DNA of 64,000 nt from Virgibacillus chiguensis (GTDB lineage: Bacteria; Bacillota; Bacilli; Bacillales; Amphibacillaceae), in assembly GCF_900129865.1 (NCBI RefSeq), contig NZ_FQXD01000002.1:124001-188000 (forward strand), written 5' to 3'. The notes under the pieces are model-generated. The model had not been told where the DNA came from, made no database searches, and saw nothing but the letters and a program-made list of their open reading frames with translations. The position numbers and the translations under genes are program-made. Below are positions 9,261-18,611 of the stretch, in pieces. Position 1 is the stretch's first letter; each line of letters begins with the position of its first letter.

Positions 9261-10264
9261 TCATCTTCCCCCTTCGCTACATGTAAGGACTCAATCGTTG
9301 ACTGAATCGTTTCTGCGATTTGGTTTTCTGCCATATAGCGTGCTTGCTTAATCGCGTTAGCTATTGCTCTTTGATCAGAGGATCCATGTGCTTTAATGAC
9401 TGGTGCCTGCAGTCCAAATAAACCGGCACCACCATATTCCGAGTAATCTAACTTTGTTTTCAAAGCTTTTAAATCTTTTTTCAACATGCCTGCTGCTAGC
9501 TTACTTTTAGTAGATGACGTTAATGTTTGTTTTAACATAGCAAAGATCGAACCAGCTGTCCCTTCGATCGTTTTAAGCGCAACATTTCCGGTAAATCCAT
9601 CCGTTACAATAACATCTGCAACGTGATCTAACATATCACGAGCTTCAACATTTCCAATAAAATTAATCGGTGCTTCTTGTAGTAATTGGAAAGTCTTTTT
9701 CGTTAATTCTGATCCTTTTCCATCTTCCGTGCCAACGTTTAAAAGACCTACTTTTGGCTGAGATAAACCACGAACCTTTTCGGAATAAATAGAGCCCATT
9801 ATGGCGTATTGAAGTAAATGGTTCGGTTTTGCATCTACATTGGCTCCAACATCCAAAAATAAAAATCCTTGACCATCTAATGTTGGAAGCGTAGGACTTA
9901 AAGCTGGTCGTTCAATCCCTTTGATTCGACCTACAATAAATAATCCCGCACTCATTAATGCTCCCGTGTTTCCTGCTGAGATACAAGCATCTGCCTTACC
10001 TTGTTTGACTTCATTCGCTGCCAAAACTAGTGAAGAATGCTTTTTTCTTCTAACAGCACGCACAGGCTCATCTTCAGCAGTAATCACTTCATTCGTATGT
10101 AGAATATGAATTCGATCATGTTCGCTCGCATATTTTTTTATTTCTGATTCATTACCGACTAACGTAATGTGTAAATCCTTCATTTCAGAGACAGCTTTCA
10201 TGGCACCAAGAACAGTCGATTCTGGTGCGTGATCGCCTCCCATGGCGTCAATTGCAATTCTCAT
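9257..10264 (-). CDS. plsX: Phosphate acyltransferase PlsX
   Basis: A 335-residue enzyme that converts acyl-ACP to acyl-phosphate, the donor for PlsY in phosphatidic acid synthesis. The opening [20 protein letters not shown] and internal [19 protein letters not shown] are hallmarks. It is a peripheral membrane enzyme in Bacillus. It starts immediately after fapR ends (adjacent bases) and overlaps fabD by four, matching the conserved fapR-plsX-fabD order. No defect is visible. Confidence 0.97.
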   Translation of the reverse strand: MRIAIDAMGGDHAPESTVLGAMKAVSEMKDLHITLVGNESEIKKYASEHDRIHILHTNEVITAEDEPVRAVRRKKHSSLVLAANEVKQGKADACISAGNTGALMSAGLFIVGRIKGIERPALSPTLPTLDGQGFLFLDVGANVDAKPNHLLQYAIMGSIYSEKVRGLSQPKVGLLNVGTEDGKGSELTKKTFQLLQEAPINFIGNVEARDMLDHVADVIVTDGFTGNVALKTIEGTAGSIFAMLKQTLTSSTKSKLAAGMLKKDLKALKTKLDYSEYGGAGLFGLQAPVIKAHGSSDQRAIANAIKQARYMAENQIAETIQSTIESLHVAKGEDE

Positions 10265-10837
10265 TTAGTCTGCTCCTTTATGCTGATTCAATTGATACAT
10301 ATAGAATACACCTGTAAATACTAACTCATTTTCTACAAAACTATTTACATGTACGAGAGTTAATCCTTTTTCTTCCCCTTTTACTACAGCTTTAGCTATT
10401 ACGCGTTCTCCCTCTTTCACTTGCCTCGTAAATTTCAACTCTGATTTAGCAGTCAGTGCCAGTTCGTCATTCAATACAGCAACTGCTAACGAATTGGCTT
10501 GTGCAAAGAGGTGGTGACCGCGAGCTATTTTATTTCGTGAAAAAACATGTTCTTGACGAATATCTAAAATTGAAATTGCTCGTTCATCCAATTCTAAATC
10601 AATAACTTCACCAATCACCTCTTCAAGTGGTAGTGCTTTAACCGTCTCATTCCACTGTTCCGTCGCCACTGATTTAATACGTTGTCGCAGTTCAGGAATG
10701 GCTAATTCCATGCGATCCAAGCGAATAGTTTGGATACTTACATTAAATTTCTTGGCTAACTCTTCGTCTGTTATAAAAGGTGTTTGTTCAATCGTTTCTT
10801 TTAATAAACGCTGCCGATCAGCCTTTGATCTTTTCAT
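10265..10837 (-). CDS. fapR: Malonyl-CoA-responsive repressor FapR
   Basis: A 190-residue regulator of lipid synthesis. The N-terminal helix-turn-helix ([20 protein letters not shown], about 20-40) joins a hot-dog effector domain containing [20 protein letters not shown]. In Bacillus, FapR represses fap and fab genes until malonyl-CoA binds. I prefer ATG 10837 ([13 protein letters not shown]) to the in-frame ATG at 10852, since homologues begin there and GGATGGTG lies upstream, whereas no ribosome site precedes 10852. It heads the fapR-plsX-fabD-fabG-acpP operon. I could not find the usual FapR palindrome upstream. Confidence 0.94.
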   Translation of the reverse strand: MKRSKADRQRLLKETIEQTPFITDEELAKKFNVSIQTIRLDRMELAIPELRQRIKSVATEQWNETVKALPLEEVIGEVIDLELDERAISILDIRQEHVFSRNKIARGHHLFAQANSLAVAVLNDELALTAKSELKFTRQVKEGERVIAKAVVKGEEKGLTLVHVNSFVENELVFTGVFYMYQLNQHKGAD

Positions 10838-11200
10838 GACTGCACCATCCATATAAAATTATCCATTAGCTTATATAGGTTATTCACAGAGACTTATAAA
10901 ACGTAAATTTGTCGTATTCATAAGCGATTCCTACTACTTTTGCATACAAGAAAAAATAAGGGAATGTAACTTTAAACAAAGCGTATAGGCTTTACTGCTA
11001 GCTTGAAAAAACTAGAGTTACGAGCAAATCTTTTAGGACGACAGCTTTCTTTTTTACTATAAATTTAAAGTTTGCTTTCGTAAAAGAAAAACTCCTTTAA
11101 TCTCTAACGCAATCCTCTAATACATAAACCGGAAAAACAACAATTATGACTTGCTCCTAATAGTAATATATATTACCAAAGCGCTTAATGCAACTATTTA
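10838..11200 (-). other. Gene-free interval between recG and fapR
   Basis: This 363-base AT-rich gap must contain the fapR operon promoter and the recG 3' end. I see no confident -35/-10 pair, no TTAGTACC-type FapR operator, and no strong terminator; the only dyad is a short CTAG/CTAG pair near 11000-11015. Confidence 0.5.
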
Positions 11201-13231
11201 TTAATCCAATTTTTCATCCACCTGAAATTTATTCTCTACATATTTTGAAAGCAATGCATATTCTTTCGTTTCTAATAAACCGTCTTGAATAATCTTTGCA
11301 GCATCTTGTCTAGCAGTCTCTAATGCTCGGTAGTCATGAATCATGTCAGCAAGTTTAAATTCAGGTAAGCCACTTTGTTTTTTTCCAAAAAAATCACCTG
11401 GCCCACGTAGTTGCAAATCTTGTTCCGATAATGCAAATCCATCTGTCGTCTCTGCCATAATTCGCATGCGTTCTTTCCCTGTTTCCCCTTTCGGATCAGC
11501 AATTAAGATACAATAGCTTTGCTTCTCTCCTCTGCCTACTCTCCCACGTAATTGATGCAATTGTGATAATCCAAATCGCTCTGCGTCATAAATCATCATA
11601 ATTGTTGCATTGGGAACATTCACCCCTACTTCCACTACAGTTGTGGAAACAAGTAGGTGAACTTCATTATTAGCAAATTTTTTCATGATTGTTTCTTTTT
11701 CTTCAGTCGTTAATCTTCCATGCATTAAACCTATTTCTACAGTTTCAGGAAAATATGCCCTTAATTGGTGATACACATCGACCGCATTTTGAATATCCAA
11801 TTTGTCTGATTCTTCAATAAGCGGGCAAATAACGTATGCCTGCTCACCAGTTTGAATACGACTACCCACAAATTGCAATACGCGATCTAACATCGTTTCT
11901 CGTACCCAATACGTTTCAATCTCTTTTCTTCCTAAAGGCATCTGGTCGATGATGGAAACATCCATATCTCCAAATGCTGTTATAGCTAAAGTACGCGGTA
12001 TGGGGGTTGCTGTCATAAACAAAACGTCCGGGGACAAACCTTTTTCTCTCAAGGTTCGTCTTTGCTCTACACCAAATCGATGCTGTTCGTCTACAATAAC
12101 AAACCCAAGCTCAGAAAACTGCACATCTTCTTGAATTAAAGCATGCGTTCCGATAACAATATCTATTTGTTGACTGTAAATTTGTTCCACTAGTTCTTTA
12201 CGTTTTTTTCCTTTAATGGAACCAGTAAGTAAAGCAATATTTGCTCGTCCTCCAAATAATTTATCAAGCGATTCATAGTGTTGTTCTGCTAATATTTCCG
12301 TAGGTACCATTAAAGCGCCTTGTTTCCCAGCTGTAACAGAAGCATACAAGCAAATAGCTGCAACAGCAGTTTTCCCAGACCCAACATCACCCTGAAGCAA
12401 ACGGTTCATACGATAAGGCGATTGCATGTCCGTTAAAATCTGCTCAAGTGCGCCTTGCTGTGCGCTCGTTAGCGTAAATGGAAATGTATCTATAAATTCT
12501 TTAACAAGCTTCCTATTATAGTCTTGCGCATTTCCAACAGTAGCTTCACGTTTCCACTTTCGTAGTAACTGCATTTGTAACTGAAATACTAAGAACTCTT
12601 CATATATAAGCCTTCTACGTGCATGTTTTAAAGCAATTCGGCTCGTGGGCATATGCAACGTCTGATACGCTTCCTTACGGGTTGGTAATTTATATGCAGT
12701 TAAAAAAGTTGTCGGAAGAATTTCCCCAATAGCATCAGAATAACTCGCCAACGCCTGCTTCATGACTTTCTTTAACTTCCCAGACGATAGCTCTCCGCGA
12801 GCAGGGTAAACAGGTTGCATTTCATCTTGCTGTGAAGCTGGTCCTTTCTTATACGTATTCACTGTAATTTGTAAGCGATGCGCGTCCCATTTTCCAACAA
12901 GGGTAATTATTTCTCCTTTAAAAATATGTTTTTTAGCAAAGGATCGATTAAACATAACCGCTTTTACAGCAATTTGCTCTACTTCCAATGTAAAAGTTAA
13001 TCTTGATTTTTGCTTTCCATAAAAAGTGAGAGAAGGATCGTGGACTACCCTTCCCTCAATCGTAACTTTATCATCGTGTACAAGCTCACTTAATGGCTTT
13101 ATTTCAAAAACATCATACCGATAGGGAAAATAATTGAATAAATCTTCTACTGTAAAAATGCCGATATGAGAAAAATCCTCACCCATTTTCTCCCCAACAC
13201 CTTTCACGTGGGTAACAGGATCGGTTAACAT
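11201..13231 (-). CDS. recG: ATP-dependent DNA helicase RecG
   Basis: A 676-residue branch-migrating helicase that remodels stalled forks and recombination intermediates. It has an N-terminal OB-fold wedge domain, then helicase motifs: GDVGSGKTA (Walker A, about 285-293), DEQHRFGVEQR (DEQH box), TATPIPRTLA, and TTVVEVGVNVPNA with QLRGRVGR in the second RecA fold. The C-terminal FFGKKQSGLPEFKLADM is diagnostic. I use ATG 13231, preceded by AAGAAAGTG, and treat the in-frame GTG at 13240 as part of the leader. It lies directly after the sdaAA remnant. Confidence 0.96.
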   Translation of the reverse strand: MLTDPVTHVKGVGEKMGEDFSHIGIFTVEDLFNYFPYRYDVFEIKPLSELVHDDKVTIEGRVVHDPSLTFYGKQKSRLTFTLEVEQIAVKAVMFNRSFAKKHIFKGEIITLVGKWDAHRLQITVNTYKKGPASQQDEMQPVYPARGELSSGKLKKVMKQALASYSDAIGEILPTTFLTAYKLPTRKEAYQTLHMPTSRIALKHARRRLIYEEFLVFQLQMQLLRKWKREATVGNAQDYNRKLVKEFIDTFPFTLTSAQQGALEQILTDMQSPYRMNRLLQGDVGSGKTAVAAICLYASVTAGKQGALMVPTEILAEQHYESLDKLFGGRANIALLTGSIKGKKRKELVEQIYSQQIDIVIGTHALIQEDVQFSELGFVIVDEQHRFGVEQRRTLREKGLSPDVLFMTATPIPRTLAITAFGDMDVSIIDQMPLGRKEIETYWVRETMLDRVLQFVGSRIQTGEQAYVICPLIEESDKLDIQNAVDVYHQLRAYFPETVEIGLMHGRLTTEEKETIMKKFANNEVHLLVSTTVVEVGVNVPNATIMMIYDAERFGLSQLHQLRGRVGRGEKQSYCILIADPKGETGKERMRIMAETTDGFALSEQDLQLRGPGDFFGKKQSGLPEFKLADMIHDYRALETARQDAAKIIQDGLLETKEYALLSKYVENKFQVDEKLD

Positions 13232-13246
13232 AATTATCACACTTTC

Positions 13247-13421
13247 TTAGCTTGATAGTCCTAACAATTTATCTTTTAGCCAGCGTCCAGTTGGTGTATC
13301 GGCCAATCTGCCTTCTCCCGTTTCTCGTAAACTGGATGGCATTTGCTTTCCAATTCTATACATAAGATATTGCTTTCATTTCAGCTATCTCCACTAATTC
13401 TTGAACAGTCCGAAACATCAT
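13247..13421 (-). pseudogene. sdaAA: sdaAA remnant: L-serine dehydratase alpha subunit, internal deletion
   Basis: Only the two ends of the gene remain. After a good ribosome site (AGAGGTGA), ATG 13418 opens MFRTVQELVEIAEMKAIS, matching the SdaAA N-terminus. The frame then stops at TAG (~13357). Just before it, in another frame, MYRIGKQMPSSLRETGEG continues through LADTPTGRWLKDKLLG to a TAA at 13247, matching the SdaAA C-terminus. A normal alpha subunit is about 295-300 residues, so roughly 720 bases, including the iron-sulfur catalytic core, are missing. It sits between sdaAB and recG, exactly where sdaAA lies in B. subtilis. The homology is from memory of that protein but is strong at both ends. 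Confidence 0.85.
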
Positions 13422-13448
13422 GAGATATTCACCTCTTTTCTTTACTAA

Positions 13449-14123
13449 TCAGCTATTAATCTTAGCGATTCGGATAATATGCTCTGCTTTTTCGAGTTCA
13501 TGCAATATATCATCATCGACGTTTTGGTCAACTTCTATAACCATCAACGCTTCCTTCCCTACATCTCTTCGGTTTACTTCCATATGACCAATATTGACTT
13601 CATGCTTAGCTAGAACAGACGTTACAGAAGCGATAGCCCCAAAACGATCATTATGCATAATTAAAATCGCTGGATGGTTTCCAGATAAACGTAATTCAAA
13701 ACCATTTAATTCCGTAATTTCTACCTTGCCACCACCAATAGATATACCTACCAATTCCATGGAGTCTCTCTCATCGCCTATCTTTAATCGTGCCGTATTT
13801 GGATGACTGACAGCAGCGCTATCTTCAATAAATTCTATTTGCATGTTACGTTCTTCAGCTATTTTTAATGCATCCTTCATACGTGTATCATCTGTATCAA
13901 AACCGAGCAAACCACCTACTAATGCAAAATCTGTTCCATGACCTTTGTACGTTTTTGCAAATGATTCATAAAGATGAATATTAGCCCATGTTGGGGCTCT
14001 ACCAAATAAACTATGTGCAGCTTTACCAATTCTAGATGCACCAGCTGTATGTGAACTTGACGGACCAATCATAACAGGTCCAATAATGTCGAAAACAGAA
14101 TTGTATTTCAATCTCCATCCCAT
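13449..14123 (-). CDS. sdaAB: L-serine dehydratase beta subunit SdaAB (partner lost)
   Basis: A 224-residue beta chain with GPVMIGPSSSHTAGASRIGK near the start, the conserved ISIGGGKVEITELNGFELRLSG, and a C-terminal ACT domain (about 150-224). In two-subunit enzymes it acts with SdaAA to deaminate serine to pyruvate and ammonia. The start is uncertain: ATG 14123 has AAAGG close by, while homologues begin at what would be a TTG at 14111. The gene is intact, yet the adjacent alpha gene is a remnant, so it is either newly useless, works with an alpha subunit encoded elsewhere, or has another role. Confidence 0.93.
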   Translation of the reverse strand: MGWRLKYNSVFDIIGPVMIGPSSSHTAGASRIGKAAHSLFGRAPTWANIHLYESFAKTYKGHGTDFALVGGLLGFDTDDTRMKDALKIAEERNMQIEFIEDSAAVSHPNTARLKIGDERDSMELVGISIGGGKVEITELNGFELRLSGNHPAILIMHNDRFGAIASVTSVLAKHEVNIGHMEVNRRDVGKEALMVIEVDQNVDDDILHELEKAEHIIRIAKINS

Positions 14124-14154
14124 CCTTTAATCACGAACTTTTCTTCTCTTGTTG

Positions 14155-14160
14155 ATTATA
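14155..14160 (-). promoter_or_regulatory. Extended -10 promoter of sdaAB
   Basis: On the minus strand TATAAT is preceded by TG with one intervening base (TGTTATAAT), an extended -10 element that can work without a strong -35; none is obvious at 16-18 bases. It lies about 30 bases upstream of sdaAB. Confidence 0.55.
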
Positions 14161-14316
14161 ACAAAAAAATACTATTCCATCATTCATCGCATGTACATTA
14201 ACCAAAAGATAGCATAACGATCTTCCCATTAGATATTTTTTCATCTTCGCTTTAAAGTTACATATTACCGCAAGTGGATACGGACTCCACACGAACCATA
14301 AAGATTGGGTGATTCT

Positions 14317-14345
14317 TTGACTTTATATTATATTCTCGATATAAT
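14317..14345 (+). promoter_or_regulatory. SigA promoter of the NCS2 permease gene
   Basis: TTGACT (14317-14322), exactly 17 bases, then TATAAT (14340-14345). The predicted start near 14352 leaves a leader of about 60 bases. I looked for a purine riboswitch in it and saw none. Confidence 0.85.
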
Positions 14346-14413
14346 TACTTCTTGTGGATTATATATTATATAATCGGGCGGGAGAGGGACAGGAAATACA
14401 TTGAGGAGTTTGT

Positions 14414-15697
14414 ATGCCTGATAAGAAAAGCAACTTGAAACTAGCCAATAATTCTACCCTACGTAACGAATGGGTCGCAGGCTTAATTGGTTACCTTACA
14501 ACAATGTACATTGTTGTCGTCAATGGTTCCATTCTTAGCGAAGCTGGAATCTCGTTAGAAAGCGGCATGATCGCCACTATTCTCGCTAGCTTCATTGGAA
14601 CATTATTGATGGGGATATTCGGAAAACTTCCGCTAATCGTTATCCCTGGTATGGGTATAAACGCATTATTTGCATACTCCATTATCGGTGGCACTAATCT
14701 CACTTTTCATGAAGGTTTGGCTGTTGTCTTTATTGCAGCGATTGTTTTTTTAATTACTGCTTTTACAAAGTTAGGCGTATTATTTAAAAAGGCAATTCCT
14801 GATTCATTAAAGCACGCTATCACCGTCGGGTTAGGTCTATTTTTAATTTTAATTGGACTAGAGAAGAGCGGACTTGTTAGTAAAGGAAGTAATACCATTA
14901 TTGCTATTGGTGATTTTACATCCTCTACAGTTATTGTTAGTTTAATCACACTATTTCTAGCAATATTCCTATTTGTTAAGAATATCCCTGCCAACTTTTT
15001 AATTACGATGCTATTAGGGACCATTATTGCTGCTATCGGCGGAATTATCCAACCTGGCAATCAATCATTGCAAGTAGAGTGGAGTGACGTACTCTTCATT
15101 CCATCTTTTAACGCAATTGGTGAACTTTCATTCTGGTTATCCGTTTTTCCTTTATCGATGATTTTAATATTTGAAAATATGGGACTTTTACACGGACAAC
15201 TCTCTATGCTAAAACGAGAAGATCAGTATCAAAGAGCTTACCAAGTCACTGCATTTTCAACTTTAACTTGCGCGTTCCTTGGTACTTCACCTACTGTTTC
15301 TGCTGCTGAAAACGCAGCTGTGATCGCTTCTAAAGGAAGAACAAGAATAACAGCAATTATTGCCAGCTTTCTTTTCTTAGCAACCATTGTATTGATCCCT
15401 TGGATTACAATGATACCTAATACGGCAATAAGCCCCATTTTAATCATTGTTGGCTTTTTAATGGTGCAAAATATAAAGCAACTGCCGCTTGACAACTTAT
15501 CAGAATCATTGCCAGCATTTTTAATTGTTGTCATGATCCCATTTACTTACAGCATTGCAGATGGTATGGCTTTTGGTTTTATCGCTTACCCAATTGTTAA
15601 AATGGCAATTGGCGAAAAACACGAGCTTTCAGCACCGCTCTTAGTTATTTCTAGTTTATTCTTACTTGATTTTGTTATAAAAATGATAGGGATTTAA
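14414..15697 (+). CDS. NCS2/AzgA-type purine base permease
   Basis: A 427-residue, very hydrophobic protein with about 12-13 membrane segments. NEWVAGLIGYLTTMYIVVVN, the glycine-rich PGMGINALFAYS and GTSPTVSAAENAAVIASKGR place it in the AzgA-like branch of the NCS2 family (PbuG/PbuO type), which imports guanine, hypoxanthine or adenine with protons. The exact substrate cannot be told from sequence. The ATG at 14414 follows GAGGAG. It is monocistronic: own promoter upstream and a strong terminator 33 bases downstream. It lies divergent from sdaAB, with no purine gene nearby. Confidence 0.88.
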   Translation: MPDKKSNLKLANNSTLRNEWVAGLIGYLTTMYIVVVNGSILSEAGISLESGMIATILASFIGTLLMGIFGKLPLIVIPGMGINALFAYSIIGGTNLTFHEGLAVVFIAAIVFLITAFTKLGVLFKKAIPDSLKHAITVGLGLFLILIGLEKSGLVSKGSNTIIAIGDFTSSTVIVSLITLFLAIFLFVKNIPANFLITMLLGTIIAAIGGIIQPGNQSLQVEWSDVLFIPSFNAIGELSFWLSVFPLSMILIFENMGLLHGQLSMLKREDQYQRAYQVTAFSTLTCAFLGTSPTVSAAENAAVIASKGRTRITAIIASFLFLATIVLIPWITMIPNTAISPILIIVGFLMVQNIKQLPLDNLSESLPAFLIVVMIPFTYSIADGMAFGFIAYPIVKMAIGEKHELSAPLLVISSLFLLDFVIKMIGI

Positions 15698-15729
15698 CTT
15701 AAAGCAACTATAGCTCATTCTGAATTACT

Positions 15730-15765
15730 AAACCGCATGAGATCCAATATGGTATCATGCGGTTT
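15730..15765 (+). terminator. Terminator of the permease gene
   Basis: AAACCGCATGA (15730-15740) pairs perfectly with TCATGCGGTTT (15755-15765), followed by TATTATAAAT. The A-rich 5' flank and U-rich 3' flank fit an intrinsic terminator. Confidence 0.85.
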
Positions 15766-15827
15766 TATTATAAATGATTTTTTTCAAAATCTCCCATTAC
15801 CTTTTAAAGTATAGTAAGATGAAACAT

Positions 15828-15863
15828 AAAAGGCCCCTTGAGTACCTTTCAAGGAACCTTTCT
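15828..15863 (-). terminator. Terminator of asp23-fakA transcript
   Basis: On the minus strand AAAGG-tt-CCTTGA pairs with TCAAGG-gg-CCTTT, then TTTTATG. It lies about 90 bases after the fakA stop. The opposite strand also reads into T-rich sequence, so it may stop transcription both ways. Confidence 0.75.
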
Positions 15864-15951
15864 TTTATTTATTTGTGCTATCTAGCTAAGGGATATATAT
15901 CCCATGCATCACGAAAGAAGTATTCCATTGCTTACTATACCAAGTTGAAAA

Positions 15952-17607
15952 TTACTCTACAGAAAAAATAAAGGCATAGATTGGTTGTTTCCCATTATGA
16001 ACTTCTACTTCAATATCCTCATATTTTTCTTCAATATAGGCAATAAGCGCTTGGGTTTCTTCATCCGTACCATCTTCACCTTGTAATACAGTTAAAATTT
16101 CATCGTCTTCTGTTATTATTTTTTCTAATAATAATTTAACAGTTTCCATTTTATCTGCATCGGTAGTGACAATTTTCCCGTCTGCAATACCCATGAAATG
16201 ATCCTTTTTGATAGTAATACCATCCATTTGTGTATCTCTAACGGCATATGTAATCTGACCAGTTTTTACATTTTTTCTAGCTTCATCCATTGCCTTTTGG
16301 TTCGTATCTAGATCGTGATCTGGATGGAACGCCAACATAGCGCTAATACCTTGAGGTATAGTCTTGGTTGGTACAACTCGAACATCTTCCGTTGCTAATT
16401 CTGCCGCTTGGTCTGCTGCCATAAAAATATTTTTGTTATTAGGTAACAGAAGCACTTTTTTAGCATTTGCTTGTCTAATAGCGTTCGTAATATCTTGTGT
16501 GCTTGGGTTCATCGTTTGACCACCTTGAATAACGACAGAGGCACCTAAACTTTCTAACAATTCTTTTAACCCTTCACCCATAGCCACTGTAACAATGGCA
16601 TATTCTACTGGTTCTTTAGATTTATTTTCTTTCTTCCCAACTAACGCCGTATGCTGTTCGCGCATGTTTTCTATTTTCATATTAATAAGACTTCCATAGC
16701 GTTGCCCTAGCGTGAGACACTCTCCAGGATATTCTGAGTGAATGTGCACTTTTATTAGTTCTTCATCACTTACAACTAATAAAGAATCACCATGGTTGCT
16801 TAATTCTTGACGGAATGCTTCTTCATCATAAGGGTGGTTGCTTACCTTTTTTTCTTCAAATTTTACCATGAACTCCGTACAATAACCAAATTTGATATCC
16901 TCGGTATTCATAAAATCTTGTGTTATTTTATGGTGCTCTGCATTAACCATTTCATCCATATTAATATTTGAAGTGCCTTCAGGTAGCTCTTCCCCTTTTA
17001 AGGAAGCTAAAAAGCCTTCATAAATCGTTACTAATCCTTGTCCACCTGAATCCACCACTCCAACTTCTTTTAATACAGGAAGCAGGTCAGGTGTGCGCTT
17101 TAAAGAAGCTTTCGCTTCAGCTACAACTTCCTCCATTAAGGTAATAATATCTGTTTCATCTTCTGCGATCGCAACCGCCTTATTTCCAGAATCTTTTGCC
17201 ACAGTTAAAATAGTTCCTTCAACTGGCTTCATTACAGCATTATATGCTGTGGATACAGCACTCTCAAATGCTTTTGCAAGCCCTTTCGTTGTAACAACTT
17301 CTTCTTTTCCCAACCCTTTTGCAAAACCACGAAATATTTGCGATAATATAACACCTGAATTCCCTCTTGCGCCCATTAAGAGCCCTTTGGAAAATGCCTG
17401 CGCAACTTCATATACTTGAGTACTTTGGATATTTTTCACTTCATTTGCCCCAGAAGTAATCGTTAGGTTCATATTCGTCCCTGTATCGCCATCTGGTACA
17501 GGGAAAACATTTAATGCATCAATTCTCTTGGCATTATTGGACAAATGATGAGCACCAGACAAAATCATTTGTGCCAGTCTCTTGCCATCGATTTGTTGTA
17601 AACTCAC
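15952..17607 (-). CDS. fakA: Fatty acid kinase ATP-binding subunit FakA (YloV, DAK2 family)
   Basis: A 551-residue protein with an N-terminal DhaL/DAK2 kinase domain (NVFPVPDGDTGTNMNLT, whose aspartates bind Mg-ATP, about 37-53) and a C-terminal half resembling the YloV region. In Firmicutes, FakA with a DegV-type FakB phosphorylates exogenous fatty acids for PlsX/PlsY, linking it to plsX in this window. I place the start at GTG 17607 (MSLQQIDGKRLAQMILSG) because AGAGGAGG lies 10 bases upstream; the in-frame ATG at 17631 is beyond that site. It follows asp23 by about 100 bases, the conserved order. Confidence 0.93.
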   Translation of the reverse strand: MSLQQIDGKRLAQMILSGAHHLSNNAKRIDALNVFPVPDGDTGTNMNLTITSGANEVKNIQSTQVYEVAQAFSKGLLMGARGNSGVILSQIFRGFAKGLGKEEVVTTKGLAKAFESAVSTAYNAVMKPVEGTILTVAKDSGNKAVAIAEDETDIITLMEEVVAEAKASLKRTPDLLPVLKEVGVVDSGGQGLVTIYEGFLASLKGEELPEGTSNINMDEMVNAEHHKITQDFMNTEDIKFGYCTEFMVKFEEKKVSNHPYDEEAFRQELSNHGDSLLVVSDEELIKVHIHSEYPGECLTLGQRYGSLINMKIENMREQHTALVGKKENKSKEPVEYAIVTVAMGEGLKELLESLGASVVIQGGQTMNPSTQDITNAIRQANAKKVLLLPNNKNIFMAADQAAELATEDVRVVPTKTIPQGISAMLAFHPDHDLDTNQKAMDEARKNVKTGQITYAVRDTQMDGITIKKDHFMGIADGKIVTTDADKMETVKLLLEKIITEDDEILTVLQGEDGTDEETQALIAYIEEKYEDIEVEVHNGKQPIYAFIFSVE

Positions 17608-17705
17608 GTTAAATTTTCCTCCTCTAATCAAGAACTTAGAAGCGTCTGTTAAGAAACAGACGCTAAGACAAATCGTATATAGTCATACGTTTCATAGTTA
17701 ATAAA

Positions 17706-18068
17706 TTATTCTTGAGTAACACGAACTCCTTGAATATAAATATTGACAGAATCAATCTCCAAACCGAGTGATTGATTTAGCGTGTATTTAACTTTTGATT
17801 GAACATTATGAGCAATCTCAGATATTTTTGTACCATAACTTACAATAATATACATGTCGATATGGAGATGATGTTGCTCTTGGCGAACAATAACACCTTT
17901 AGAGAAATTTTCTTTACGTAAAATCTCCGCAATACCGTCGCGTATTTGGCTTTTTGAAGCCATCCCAACAATACCGTAACACTCTACCGCAGCCCCTCCG
18001 GCAATCGTTGCAATTACTTCGTTTGTTATTGTTACTTGACCATCATTTGTATGCAGTTCAATGGACAT
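17706..18068 (-). CDS. Asp23/Gls24 family protein (YloU)
   Basis: A 120-residue protein of the Asp23/DUF322 family, with GGAAVECYGIVGMASKS and a C-terminal VNIYIQGVRV. Members are linked to cell envelope stress and, in staphylococci, to a membrane-anchored partner; biochemical function is not settled. The ATG at 18068 follows AAAGGAGGA. It is upstream of fakA in the order seen across Bacillaceae, suggesting a shared role at the membrane. The protein is soluble by sequence with no signal peptide. Confidence 0.92.
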   Translation of the reverse strand: MSIELHTNDGQVTITNEVIATIAGGAAVECYGIVGMASKSQIRDGIAEILRKENFSKGVIVRQEQHHLHIDMYIIVSYGTKISEIAHNVQSKVKYTLNQSLGLEIDSVNIYIQGVRVTQE

Positions 18069-18112
18069 TTGAATCCTCCTTTTAGTACCTGCTCACATTC
18101 TAAAATCATTCT

Positions 18113-18141
18113 ACTACATGCAACTATATTTTAAAAGTCAA
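18113..18141 (-). promoter_or_regulatory. Candidate promoter for asp23-fakA
   Basis: TTGACT (18136-18141), 17 bases, then TGTAGT (18113-18118) on the minus strand, 45 bases upstream of asp23. A second possibility, TTGACA at 18196-18201 with CATTGT 17 bases on, lies further away; either or both may work. Confidence 0.4.
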
Positions 18142-18507
18142 AGATGATTGCAATATAAAATTACCCCTTCTTACAATGTACGATTTCCATGCATCTGTCA
18201 AGCGTTTTTTCTTGATGTTCTATAGATTGTCTACTTTTTTCCTTTACCAGGAAAAATTTTGCAAAGCTTGATCTAAACAATATGCTTTAGAAATTTTAAC
18301 GGAAATTCCTCGAAAATGAACAGTCATTTCCTTTGTGCGATGTCTCGCTGTCGTAACCTTCCTTGTCCAGAGGGAAAACGTAGTGTTTTTCCGCAGCGGT
18401 CAATAGCTACACTTTGCATTTATAAAACAGTCGTTGCATTAAAAGGACAGTAAAAGTTTATATGAATAGTGATGGAAATATGAAGGTTATAATATGTTGA
18501 GAAAAAC

Positions 18508-18535
18508 TTGACACATACCAACCCAAAACAATAAT
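18508..18535 (+). promoter_or_regulatory. Candidate promoter for rpmB
   Basis: A perfect TTGACA (18508-18513) is followed after 16 bases by AATAAT (18530-18535, 5 of 6). It lies 76 bases ahead of rpmB, leaving a leader of about 70 bases. Confidence 0.5.
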
Positions 18536-18611
18536 TGCAAATAAACTAATGTTATGGTAAATTATATAAGTATGAGATTTAACTTGAAATGAAAGAAGTA
18601 GGAGGGATAGC

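Larger units (their letters stand above)
18069..18611. other. Long divergent intergenic region asp23 / rpmB
   Basis: These 543 bases carry the promoters of asp23 (minus) and rpmB (plus) at their ends, with about 300 unexplained bases between. Around 18370-18392 a short stem (GGGAAAAC with GTTTTTCC) is visible. I found no supportable reading frame; the frame covering 18458-18652 on the minus strand runs through rpmB and its ribosome site. Confidence 0.55.

Noticed and set aside
14352-14413. Possible purine riboswitch in the permease leader
   Set aside because: The leader is only about 60 bases and lacks the conserved junction and loop sequences of purine aptamers; there is no terminator before the ATG.
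15774-15971. 65-codon plus-strand frame after the permease
   Set aside because: It reads through the fakA terminator and into the fakA 3' end; no ribosome site.
18082-18091. TTAGTACCTG, a FapR operator half-site, just upstream of asp23
   Set aside because: The second half of the palindrome is absent, and asp23-fakA is not an established FapR target; a ten-base match is likely by chance.
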